A stretch of 64,000 bases of DNA, taken from Stenotrophomonas sp046736075. Lineage in GTDB: Bacteria > Pseudomonadota > Gammaproteobacteria > Xanthomonadales > Xanthomonadaceae. Under the pieces are notes generated by a model, which ran no database searches, was not told the origin of the DNA, and was given only the letters and a program-made list of their open reading frames with translations. Position 1 is the stretch's first letter. Every line of letters begins with the position of its first letter. The stretch covers positions 2,418,001 to 2,482,000 of the forward strand of contig NZ_CP177163.1 in assembly GCF_046736075.1 (NCBI RefSeq), written 5' to 3'. A program made the position numbers and the translations under genes. Below are positions 21,654-29,404 of this stretch, piece by piece.

Positions 21654-22730
21654 ATGCCCGCCATGCCCACCCGACCCACCGCCACGCCCGAAGCCGCCGC
21701 CGCCCGCCAGGCCGGCCTGCGCCATGTCAGCGACGATCAGCCCGGCATTGCCCGGCGCCGGGCCGGGAAGGGTTTCAGCTACCGCGATGCCGACGGGGCG
21801 GCCGTACGCGATGCCGCCACGCTGGCGCGGATCCGCGCGCTGGCGGTGCCGCCGGCCTACACGGCGGTGTGGATCTGCGCGCAGACCAACGGCCACCTGC
21901 AGGCGACGGGGCGCGATGCGCGCGGACGCAAGCAGTACCGCTACCACGCCGACTGGTCGCGGGTACGCGGCGACGGCAAGTTCGACCGGGTGATCGCCTT
22001 CGGCATGGCCTTGCCGGCGCTGCGCCGCCGCCTGCGCCGCGACCTGGCGCTGCCGGGCTTCCCGCGCGACAAGGTGCTGGCCATCGTGGTCGCCCTGCTG
22101 GCCGACACACTGGTGCGCATCGGCAACGCCGCCTACGCGCGCGACAACCGTTCCTACGGCCTGACCACGCTGCGCAACCACCACCTGGCGCTGGTCAAGG
22201 GCGGGCGCGCGCAGATGCGCTTCCGCGGCAAGTCGGGCCAGGCGCACGAAGTGGACGTGGACGATCGGCGCCTGGTGCAGCTGATCCGGCGCTGCCAGCA
22301 GTTGCCGGGGCAGGCACTGTTCCAGTACCGCGACGACGATGGCAGCGTGCAGCCGGTGGATTCGGGGCAGGTCAACGCGTATCTGCACGACGCGATGGGC
22401 GAGGATTTCAGCGCCAAGGATTTCCGCACCTGGGGCGGCACCGTCGCGGCGCTGCGCCAGTTGGCGGCCACCGCCTTGCCCGAGCCAGCCAGCGAACGGG
22501 CGCTGATGGCGCTGCAGAACGAGGTGGTGGGCGCGGTGGCGGCGCTGCTGGGCAACACGCCGGCGGTGTGCCGCAAGGCCTATATCGATCCGTGTGTGTT
22601 CGACGGCTGGCGCGCCGGGCAGTTGAGCCGCCTGGCGGGGCTGCGCGGCGACCGCCAGTGGGAGCAGGCGACGCTGCGCTTCCTCAAGGCCGCACGGCGC
22701 AGCGCCCGCGCAACGACGCCGAGGCGCTGA
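21654..22730 (+). CDS. DNA topoisomerase IB (poxvirus-like)
   Basis: The 358-residue enzyme relaxes supercoils through a 3'-phosphotyrosine intermediate. The N-terminal domain (about 20-110) contains PPAYTAVWICAQTNGHLQATGRD and RKQYRYH; the catalytic domain holds conserved basic residues in VRIGN, RGKSG and DFRTWGGT and the likely nucleophile Tyr310 in CRKAYIDP. A second ATG nine bases later is an alternative start. It is divergent from the I78-like gene upstream. Bacterial members of this family are chromosomal and common in Xanthomonadaceae. Confidence 0.94.
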   Translation: MPAMPTRPTATPEAAAARQAGLRHVSDDQPGIARRRAGKGFSYRDADGAAVRDAATLARIRALAVPPAYTAVWICAQTNGHLQATGRDARGRKQYRYHADWSRVRGDGKFDRVIAFGMALPALRRRLRRDLALPGFPRDKVLAIVVALLADTLVRIGNAAYARDNRSYGLTTLRNHHLALVKGGRAQMRFRGKSGQAHEVDVDDRRLVQLIRRCQQLPGQALFQYRDDDGSVQPVDSGQVNAYLHDAMGEDFSAKDFRTWGGTVAALRQLAATALPEPASERALMALQNEVVGAVAALLGNTPAVCRKAYIDPCVFDGWRAGQLSRLAGLRGDRQWEQATLRFLKAARRSARATTPRR

Positions 22731-22745
22731 GCGCGCGCCCGGTCG

Positions 22746-23087
22746 TCAGCCGCAGTAGAGCGCGGTGATGTTGTTGGTGCGGCCGGTTTCGATGGTCAGC
22801 CGGTCGCCGCCGCTCTGCGCCCCGGGCGTGGGATCGGCCGCGCCGCTGGCCGTGGGGCCGCTTTCGGTGCGTTGGCCGCGGATCACGGCGACCTGCAGGC
22901 TGTCGCTGTCCACGCGGGCGCGTTCGATGGTGGCGGCCGATGCCGCCAGACCGACCGCGCCGCGCACCTTGTCCACGTGGCATTGGCCGGAGATCACGCC
23001 GTCGATGGGCTGCACCTGCGCGACCGGTGCGCTGCTGCAGGCGGAAAGGGCGGCCACGGCGGCCACCGCGATGAGGGTGCGATACAT
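22746..23087 (-). CDS. I78-like lipoprotein (copy 2, divergent)
   Basis: The 113-residue protein has a signal peptide ending ALSAC (lipobox) and a domain beginning with CHVDKVRGAVGL and ending RLTIETGRTNNITALYCG, the layout of I78 inhibitors. It is more divergent than the copies at 21116 and 27913: the middle has an insertion (TESGPTASGAADPTPGAQSG) between the reactive region and the last strand. It converges with the topoisomerase gene, 15 bases apart. Identity as an I78 member is inferred from the cysteine frame and C-terminal motif. Confidence 0.65.
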   Translation of the reverse strand: MYRTLIAVAAVAALSACSSAPVAQVQPIDGVISGQCHVDKVRGAVGLAASAATIERARVDSDSLQVAVIRGQRTESGPTASGAADPTPGAQSGGDRLTIETGRTNNITALYCG

Positions 23088-23247
23088 GGGAACTCCAGGA
23101 AGGGCGATGCCTGGATGCAGCGTGCCTTCGCCGGCGTATGCGGCGGATGAACGCGTACACGGCATGCCCACATCGCGCTCACCCTGTCTGGCCGCGCGGT
23201 TGGTCACACTGCCTCTGCACTTGAACGCTTACGCAAAGGAGCCGCAG

Positions 23248-24378
23248 ATGGCCACCCGCACGACCCGAACCCGCCCTTCCGCCCCGCGCAAGACCGCCAC
23301 CGGCAAGACCGCCAAACCGGCGGCCGAGCGCACGCCCGTGGTCAAGACGGCCACCCGCAAGGCGGCCGCCAAGGACCCACGCGCGGCCCGCGTCGCGGCA
23401 CGCCAGCGGCGCCTGCAGGACCAGGAGAAGGCCAAGGATGCGCGCGTGGCCAAGCAGGCGGCGAAGAAACAGGTTGCCGGTGCGGCAGCGAAGAAGGCCG
23501 GCAAAAAAGCCACCCAGGCCGGGGCACGCAAACAGCCCGAGACGATGCCCGCCCAGCACCTGGCCAAGCCGGGCAACGAACACGAACTGGATCTGGCGCC
23601 GCGGTTCCTCGCGCCGGATTACCGCGGCAGCGGCAAGCTGCAGGGCAAGCGCGCGATCATCACCGGTGCCGATTCCGGTATCGGCCGCGCCGTGGCGGTG
23701 CTGTTCGCACGCGAAGGCGCCGACGTCGCCGTGCTGCACCTGGACGAAGCGGCCGATGCGAAGGTCACCCGCCAGCATGTGGAAGCCGAAGGCGGCCGCT
23801 GCGTGGTGATTGCCGGTGACGTGCGCGACCCGGCGTTCTGCGCCAAGGCCGTGAAGCAGGTGGCCAAGGCGTTCGGTGGCATCGACATCCTGGTCAACAA
23901 CGCGGCGTTCCAGCTGCATTGCGAACGCCTGGAAGACCTGGAGGACGCGCATCTGCAGGAAACCCTGCAGACCAACATCGGCGGCTACATCCAGATGGCA
24001 CGCGCGGTGCTGCCGCATCTGGAGGAAGGCGACTGCATCATCAACACCGGCTCGGAAACCGGGTTGTTCGGCAGCAAGTCGCTGGTTGACTACTCGGCAA
24101 CCAAGGGCGCCATCCACGCGTTCACCAAGGCGCTGGCCAGCCAGCTGCTGCCGCGTGGGATCCGGGTCAACGCAGTGGCGCCCGGCCCGGTATGGACCCC
24201 ACTGAACCCCGCCGACAAGCAGGCGCAGGACGTGGCCGACTTCGGCAGGGACAGCGACATGGGTCGCCCGGCGCAGCCGGAGGAACTGTCGCCGGCGTAC
24301 GTGTTCCTGGCCTCGCCGGTGACCGCCAGCTACATCAGCGGGGCGATCCTGCCGGTGATGGGCGGGCCGCGCGGCTGA
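23248..24378 (+). CDS. SDR-family oxidoreductase with lysine/alanine-rich histone-like N-terminal tail
   Basis: The 376-residue protein joins a roughly 100-residue basic, low-complexity tail (many KAA, AKK and RxA units) to a complete short-chain dehydrogenase. The SDR domain has the nucleotide motif TGADSGIG (139-146), NNAA, Ser269, and YSATK with Tyr282 and Lys286; PGPVWTPL follows. The enzyme part resembles E. coli YghA/B. subtilis general-stress SDRs acting on aldehydes or alcohols. The tail resembles histone H1/AlgP-like DNA-binding sequences. AAAGGA lies about 8 bases before the ATG. Its last 44 bases overlap the 3' end of the opposing hydrolase gene. Confidence 0.88.
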   Translation: MATRTTRTRPSAPRKTATGKTAKPAAERTPVVKTATRKAAAKDPRAARVAARQRRLQDQEKAKDARVAKQAAKKQVAGAAAKKAGKKATQAGARKQPETMPAQHLAKPGNEHELDLAPRFLAPDYRGSGKLQGKRAIITGADSGIGRAVAVLFAREGADVAVLHLDEAADAKVTRQHVEAEGGRCVVIAGDVRDPAFCAKAVKQVAKAFGGIDILVNNAAFQLHCERLEDLEDAHLQETLQTNIGGYIQMARAVLPHLEEGDCIINTGSETGLFGSKSLVDYSATKGAIHAFTKALASQLLPRGIRVNAVAPGPVWTPLNPADKQAQDVADFGRDSDMGRPAQPEELSPAYVFLASPVTASYISGAILPVMGGPRG

Positions 24379-25483
24379 CCTGCGGCGGCGCGTAGAAGCC
24401 GGCGATGGTCGGGATGAAGCGCTGCGGGTTGGCGCCGACCAGGTTGGTCAGCACGACCACCGCCAGCCCGCGTTCGGGGTAGACGATGAAGGCCGCGCGG
24501 GCACCGCCCATGCCGCCCACCTGCAGGTCGGGCACCGTGCCCAGCACCGGCCAGCCGGCGGCCCAGCTGCCGTCGGTGCCATCGTTGAGGCGCTCGGCGC
24601 GCCACATGCGCGTCATGCTGCGGCGGGGAAGCAGCCGCTGCTGCGACAACGCCACCATCCACTGCGCCACGTCATCGGCGGTGGTCAGGATGCCGCCCCC
24701 GGCCCACAGGGTCGGGGGCATGTCGTAGAACCAGTGCGACAGGCGCGGCGCCGCATCCGGTGCATCGGTACCGCGCGGTGCGTAGCTGTACATCGTGGCC
24801 GCGCCGGCCACCAGGTCGTAGCTGTCGCCGAAGGTGGTGCGCGGCATGCCTGCGGCCGCGAACTGGCCCTGCTGCAGGTACTGCGCGTACGGCACGCCCG
24901 ACTGCCGGGCGATGATGCGTGCCAGCAGCACGTAGTTGGTCTGGTTGTACATGAAGCGCTGGCCGGCGGGTGCTTCCACCGGCAACGCGGCCACCGCGTT
25001 CCACGCGTCCTGCTCCGAACCGCCACCGAGCAGACCGCGCGCGTCGAGGATGTCGGGCAATCCAGAGGTATGCGCCAGCAGCTGGCGCACGCGCACGCTG
25101 CGCCACGCCTCGGGCAGATCGTCCAGATACCGCGACAGCGGTGCCTCCAGGTCCACACGCCCGGCGTCGGCCAGTTGTGCCATCGCCACGCCGGTGAAGG
25201 ATTTGGTGGCCGAGTTCAGCGGAAACCGCGTGGTCGGCGTGGTTGCCACGTCATTTTCGACATTGGCCAGGCCGAGGGCATCGGACAGCACCACGCGGCC
25301 ATCCTTGACCACCGCGATCTGCAGGCCGGGAATGCGCTGCTCCTGCATCGTCTGGCGGATGAAGCGGCGGGTCTGCGCGTTCGCATCGTCCCAGGGGGTG
25401 GCGGCCCCGCTCTGCAGCGGCAGCAGGCCGGGGAGCATCAGGGCAACGCAGGCAAGCAGGAAGCGGTGTCGTCTGGAACGCAT
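24335..25483 (-). CDS. Serine hydrolase, class C beta-lactamase-like
   Basis: The 382-residue exported protein has a signal peptide (about residues 1-28, cleavage near SGAA) and the class C/esterase VIII fold signature. The nucleophile is Ser91 in SATK (Lys94). At the YxN position the sequence is YNQ (179-181), so the usual Asn is Gln. The KTG/HxG-like region near the C terminus reads GGMGGA. It could be an esterase, a peptidase or a beta-lactamase; the sequence does not decide. It is divergent from a BlaI/BlaR1-like pair with paired operator-like sites between them, which suggests inducible control by that pair. Confidence 0.85.
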   Translation of the reverse strand: MRSRRHRFLLACVALMLPGLLPLQSGAATPWDDANAQTRRFIRQTMQEQRIPGLQIAVVKDGRVVLSDALGLANVENDVATTPTTRFPLNSATKSFTGVAMAQLADAGRVDLEAPLSRYLDDLPEAWRSVRVRQLLAHTSGLPDILDARGLLGGGSEQDAWNAVAALPVEAPAGQRFMYNQTNYVLLARIIARQSGVPYAQYLQQGQFAAAGMPRTTFGDSYDLVAGAATMYSYAPRGTDAPDAAPRLSHWFYDMPPTLWAGGGILTTADDVAQWMVALSQQRLLPRRSMTRMWRAERLNDGTDGSWAAGWPVLGTVPDLQVGGMGGARAAFIVYPERGLAVVVLTNLVGANPQRFIPTIAGFYAPPQVSRAARPSPAGSPR

Positions 25484-25596
25484 GCAATGTCCTTCGGCCA
25501 TCAGTGGCTCGACGGCTTGGATGCCGGGGCCGCGCGAAGGGTTTAAAGCGCAGGCGCGGACGACCGTTCGTCGGCACGCGCCATCCGGCACTTGAC

Positions 25597-25637
25597 GACA
25601 CCTGTAGTCACTGGCACCGTGGCTACACGTGTAGTCA
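25597..25637. promoter_or_regulatory. Paired BlaI-type operator sites
   Basis: Two related sequences lie between the divergent hydrolase and blaI-like genes: GACACCTGTAGTCA (25597-25610) and TACACGTGTAGTCA (25624-25637), spaced 27 bases apart. The second contains the perfect palindrome CTACACGTGTAG (25623-25634). TACA/TGTA half-sites are characteristic of BlaI/MecI operators. The position immediately before the ATG at 25650 suits autorepression and control of the divergent hydrolase. Confidence 0.7.
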
Positions 25638-25649
25638 TCGGAGAGTGTC

Positions 25650-26036
25650 ATGCGCGGCAAGACCATCGGGGACCAGGAGCTGGCCCTGTTGCAGTACGTA
25701 GCGGAACAGGGCGGCGCCACCGTGGGTGAGGTGGCGGCCGGGTTCGGGGAGGAGCGCGGCCTGGCCCGCTCGACCGTGCTGACCATGATGGAGCGCCTGC
25801 GCGGCAAGGCCTACCTGCAGCGCAGGCAGGTCCAGGGCGTGTATCGCTATGCCGCCACCACCGGGCAGGACAGCGTGGTCCAGGGGGCGGTGGCCAGCTT
25901 CGTCGAGAAGACGCTGCAGGGCTCGCTGTCGCCGTTCGTGGCCTTCATGTCGCACAAGGCCGACGTGAGCGACCAGGAGCTGGCCGAGCTGGAAGCGTTG
26001 GTCGCACAGTTGCAGTCGCGCAAGCGGGAGAGCTGA
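25650..26036 (+). CDS. BlaI/MecI/CopY-family transcriptional repressor
   Basis: The 128-residue protein has an N-terminal winged helix (about residues 5-70: LALLQYVAEQGGATVGEVAA, STVLTMMERLRGKAYLQRR, GVYRYAA) and a C-terminal dimerisation helix region (80-125). In the family the repressor is cleaved when the partner BlaR1 protease is activated. The stop is 3 bases before the ATG of the BlaR1-like gene, so the pair is an operon. Operator-like palindromes sit just upstream. Confidence 0.92.
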   Translation: MRGKTIGDQELALLQYVAEQGGATVGEVAAGFGEERGLARSTVLTMMERLRGKAYLQRRQVQGVYRYAATTGQDSVVQGAVASFVEKTLQGSLSPFVAFMSHKADVSDQELAELEALVAQLQSRKRES

Positions 26037-26039
26037 GAC

Positions 26040-27860
26040 ATGGACAGCCTGATGATCGAATTGCTGACCCGGCTGGGCTGGACCAGCCTGCAGAGCGTGC
26101 TGCTGGTGGCCCTGGTATGGGGCGTGTGCCGGCTGCTGCCGGCGCTGCCGACGGCCACGCGGTGCCGGCTGTGGTGGCTGGTGGCCGCGCAGGCGGTGCT
26201 GGGCCTGGTGTGGAGCAGCCCGCTGGAACTGGCGGTGTTGCCTGCGGCGGCCACGCCGACCGCGCACCTGGTCGCACTGCCCGCCGTGGAGACGGCACTG
26301 ACGAGCGCACCCGCCATGACCGACGCGGTGGCGATGGCGGCCCCGCAGGCGGCGCTGTGGTCGTGGCCGGCGCTGCTGCTGGCCGCATGGGCCGCCGGCG
26401 TGGTGGTGGTGCTGGTGCACAGCCTGCGCGGCTACCGGCACAGCCGTGCGCTGGTGCGCGGCGCGGCCGACTGCACCGATGCGACGTTGCGGCAGGCGCT
26501 GCAGCTGGCCGCTGAAGCACACGGTCTGCGCCGCGCGCCGACCCTGAAGGTGTCCGCGCAGATCCGCTCGCCGCAGCTGATCGGGCCGTGGCGCCCGGTG
26601 CTGCTGCTGCCGGCACGGGAACTGCCGTCGATGAGCGCCGACGACCTGGACATGGCGCTGACCCATGAACTGGTGCACCTGCAGCGCCACGACCTGTGGT
26701 GGGGGCTGCTGCCCGCACTGGCCCAGCACCTGTTCTTCTTCCATCCGCTGGTGCATCTGGCTGCACGCGAATACGCACTGGCGCGCGAAGAAGCCTGCGA
26801 CGGTGCGGTGGTGGCCGGGCACGGCCATTGCCGCCACGACTACGGTCGGCTGCTGGTGCAGCTGGGCGTGGCACCGCGACCGGCGGTGGGCGTGGCCAGC
26901 GCGTCGCCGAACTTCCGCAGCCTCAAGCGCCGGCTGCTCACCCTGCAGCAGACCCATCGCTTCCCGCGCGTGGCCGCGCTGGCCATCACGGCCGTGATCG
27001 TGCTGGTGGGCGTGGCCCCGATGCGCCTAGTGGCGGCGATAGCCCCGCCGCCGCCCGCACCGCCGGTAGCGGCCACGCCGCGCGTACCGACGCCGCCGGC
27101 GCCGCTGCCCGCCCCCGCGCCGGCCGCGGTGCTCGCCCCGCTGGCCGCACCGCAGCCGCTGGCTGCACCGGCAGCGCCCACCGCACCGATCGCCCCCACG
27201 CCACCGCGCGCGCCGGAACCGCCCACGGCGCTGGGCGATGATGGAACGGCGTTCATCACCCACGGCCAGCTCAGCCTTTCGCGGCAACCCGCTCAGGCCT
27301 TCGTGCTGATGGGCGGGGACGACGGCAACTTCGTGGATGCGTCGATGGCCGATCTCAAACAGGCGCGGCGCGACGCGCACGGCGACGCACCGGCCCTGTG
27401 GGTGCGACGTGGCCAGGACCGCTACCTGATCCGCGACCCGGCCGTGCTCCGGCAGTTGGCCCGCACCCAGGCCGAGGTCGCCGCGCTGGGCAATGCGCAG
27501 GCCGGGCTGGGCGACCGCCAGTCCGAGCTGGGCCAGCTCCTGGCCGATGTATCGATGCAGGCCACCGCCGATGCGATGGCGTCGGTGGATGTGGCGGCGA
27601 TGGCCAATCTGGCGGCACGGTCCGGGGCGGCCTCAGCGTCCGATGCGGGGCAGGCCACGCGGCAGGCCCGCATCGCCGCGAGCAAGGCGGTGGATGCCCA
27701 GCAGCTGGCACGGGTCGCGCGCGAGCAGGCCGAAATGGGCCGTGAACAGGCGCGTCTGGCCCAGCAGCAGAGTGTGGCCACGGCCCGCGCCGCACGCGAA
27801 GTGCGGGCGGCGATCGATCAGGCCCTGTCCAGCGGAAAGGTGGAGCGCCTGCGCGACTGA
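26040..27860 (+). CDS. BlaR1-like M56 membrane metallopeptidase
   Basis: The 606-residue protein has hydrophobic segments near residues 12-60 and 100-130, a cytoplasmic zinc protease domain with HELVH (His209, Glu210, His213) and a later membrane segment (about 315-340, AALAITAVIVLVGVAPM). After it comes a Pro/Ala-rich stretch (about 340-400) and a 200-residue Ala/Gln-rich, probably coiled tail. Classical BlaR1 ends in a penicillin-binding sensor domain with SxxK; none is visible here. The signal that activates it is therefore probably not a covalently bound beta-lactam, or it is sensed by a partner. Confidence 0.88.
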   Translation: MDSLMIELLTRLGWTSLQSVLLVALVWGVCRLLPALPTATRCRLWWLVAAQAVLGLVWSSPLELAVLPAAATPTAHLVALPAVETALTSAPAMTDAVAMAAPQAALWSWPALLLAAWAAGVVVVLVHSLRGYRHSRALVRGAADCTDATLRQALQLAAEAHGLRRAPTLKVSAQIRSPQLIGPWRPVLLLPARELPSMSADDLDMALTHELVHLQRHDLWWGLLPALAQHLFFFHPLVHLAAREYALAREEACDGAVVAGHGHCRHDYGRLLVQLGVAPRPAVGVASASPNFRSLKRRLLTLQQTHRFPRVAALAITAVIVLVGVAPMRLVAAIAPPPPAPPVAATPRVPTPPAPLPAPAPAAVLAPLAAPQPLAAPAAPTAPIAPTPPRAPEPPTALGDDGTAFITHGQLSLSRQPAQAFVLMGGDDGNFVDASMADLKQARRDAHGDAPALWVRRGQDRYLIRDPAVLRQLARTQAEVAALGNAQAGLGDRQSELGQLLADVSMQATADAMASVDVAAMANLAARSGAASASDAGQATRQARIAASKAVDAQQLARVAREQAEMGREQARLAQQQSVATARAAREVRAAIDQALSSGKVERLRD

Positions 27861-27876
27861 GGCCGGCCCCACTGCG

Positions 27877-27905
27877 GTGCTGCCTGCGCCTGGCGCAGGC
27901 AGCAC
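27877..27905. terminator. Hairpin between convergent genes
   Basis: A perfect 13-base stem (27877-27889 and 27893-27905) with a 3-base loop lies between the BlaR1-like gene and the convergent I78-like gene. It has no strong T-run, so it could be a bidirectional terminator or an exonuclease barrier. Confidence 0.6.
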
Positions 27906-27912
27906 GCCGGGC

Positions 27913-28257
27913 TCAACCGCAGTTGGCGCGCACGATCCTGTTCTGCGCGTCCACTTCCAGGCTGAGACGATCCTCGCGGAAGTCCATCGTCATCGCCATG
28001 CCCGGCTTGAGCACGCGGGCATGCCGCGCGCCGCTGGCCTTGACGGCCTGCTGCACCACGGCTTCGGTGGCGGTCTGCCCCACCAGGCTGGCCACCTTCT
28101 CCGGATCGCAGCGCGCGGCGCTGCCGGCCACTGCCGGCTCGGTGGCGGCCGCAGGGCTGTCGCCCGACGGCGACGGGCCGGACGCGGTTTTGGCCGGATG
28201 GCTGCAGGCTGCCAGCGGCAGCGCGCACGCCACGGCGAACATCAGATTCCAACGCAT
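27913..28257 (-). CDS. I78-family peptidase inhibitor-like lipoprotein (copy 3)
   Basis: The 114-residue protein has a signal peptide ending PLAAC (lipobox), a 30-residue Ser/Pro/Ala linker and an I78 domain: CDPEKVASLVGQ, then RVLKPGMAMTMDF, then RLSLEVDAQNRIVRANCG. It is closer to copy 1 (21116) than to copy 2 (22746). It is convergent with the BlaR1-like gene, separated by a long hairpin. The expected role is inhibition of a serine protease at the cell surface; no target is shown by the sequence. Confidence 0.8.
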   Translation of the reverse strand: MRWNLMFAVACALPLAACSHPAKTASGPSPSGDSPAAATEPAVAGSAARCDPEKVASLVGQTATEAVVQQAVKASGARHARVLKPGMAMTMDFREDRLSLEVDAQNRIVRANCG

Positions 28258-28315
28258 GCGGTGATCCTCCCACGGTAAGTGCCAGCAGTGTCCGTGGGGG
28301 GGCCGTTACGCGGCG

Positions 28316-29404
28316 TCAACGCGGCCGCTGTGGGGGGACGACAGCCTGCAGTGCCAGCGTTTCGCGCTCCTGCTGTTCCTCGGCGACCAGCCGCAGCATC
28401 AGCAGCGACAGGGTGACCACGTCCTGGTGGTTGTGGTCGGCCACGCGGCGCAGGTTCACCGCGCTGCCACCGCGCAGGTAGTTCAACCACGCGGCCGGTG
28501 CTTCCGAACCGGGCAGGTCGTCCTCACGCACGATCTGCAGCAGCTGGCGCTCGATGGTGGCCAGCCGGCAGTTCTCCCAGGTGCCGCGGTAACGGCGGCG
28601 GGTGGGGAACAGCAGGTCCACATGGTCGTGCGCGCTGATCGGGTCGCCGTGGCGGGCCAGCCGGAAACGCGTCTTCAACAGCGGCGCGTCGTAGCAGCGG
28701 CCGTTGTAGCTGCAGAACACCAGGCCCGGCCGCAACCATCCGGCGAAGGTGCGCAGCATTGCCGTTTCCGCGCCGAGGGTGGTGATCATCAGCTGGCGGA
28801 TGCGCAGGCCGTCGCCCTGCCCGGGATGGGTATGCCAGTCGGCGGCGCCGATCATGAAGGCACGGGTACCGGTGCCGCCGGCCAGCCCGGTGGTTTCGGT
28901 GTCGAAGAACAGCAGGTCCTGCGGCTGGACCTGCTCGCCCTCGCGCTTGGCGAACGCCAGCGACAGCGGCTGGGTTGGCATGGGCTGCGGCAGGAACGAT
29001 TCGATCAGGAACAGTCCGGGGGCGATCTCCTCGCCGGGGACGTGGCGATCCTGCGGATTGGCGCGGGGCAGGGCGGCCGCCGTGGTGCCGCGCGCGCGCA
29101 GGCCGAGCAGGCGATGCAGGCTGCCGACCTCGGGGGTGCGCAGGGCGGGTGCGGGGGCTGCAACCACCGCCGCAGGAGCGGCGTCACCGGTGGGCTTGTG
29201 GCGGATTTCCTGCTCGACCCAGGCGAACACCGAGGCCGGCGCCGGGGGGCGTGCCTGCGCGTCATTGGCGGCGGCCGGGAGTGGCGTTGACGGTTCGTCG
29301 GGGGGCGCCGACCCACGGCCGGCACCTGCCGGCGTTGCAGGCGCCGGAGTGGCGTCGCCGGCCTGCCGCCGCAGCAGGCGCAGCTTGTCCAGGCTCAGGC
29401 TCAC
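28316..29404 (-). CDS. mrfB: DEDD-type exonuclease-like protein (YprB/MrfB family)
   Basis: The 362-residue protein has a low-complexity Pro/Ala N-terminal 120 residues, then an RNase H-fold exonuclease domain: FFDTETTG (Asp168, Glu170), SYNGRCYDAPLL, HDHVDLL and HNHQDVVTL supply the acidic residues and histidine. In Bacillus subtilis YprB (MrfB) acts with the helicase YprA (MrfA) in repair of mitomycin C adducts. The GTG start overlaps the stop of the helicase gene by 4 bases, so the two are translationally coupled in the same order. The symbol rests on this pairing and the motifs. Confidence 0.82.
   Translation of the reverse strand: MSLSLDKLRLLRRQAGDATPAPATPAGAGRGSAPPDEPSTPLPAAANDAQARPPAPASVFAWVEQEIRHKPTGDAAPAAVVAAPAPALRTPEVGSLHRLLGLRARGTTAAALPRANPQDRHVPGEEIAPGLFLIESFLPQPMPTQPLSLAFAKREGEQVQPQDLLFFDTETTGLAGGTGTRAFMIGAADWHTHPGQGDGLRIRQLMITTLGAETAMLRTFAGWLRPGLVFCSYNGRCYDAPLLKTRFRLARHGDPISAHDHVDLLFPTRRRYRGTWENCRLATIERQLLQIVREDDLPGSEAPAAWLNYLRGGSAVNLRRVADHNHQDVVTLSLLMLRLVAEEQQERETLALQAVVPPQRPR

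Noticed and set aside
26040..27860. True BlaR1 beta-lactam sensor
   Set aside because: The M56 protease domain is present, but no SxxK penicillin-binding domain follows, so a beta-lactam sensor call is not supported.
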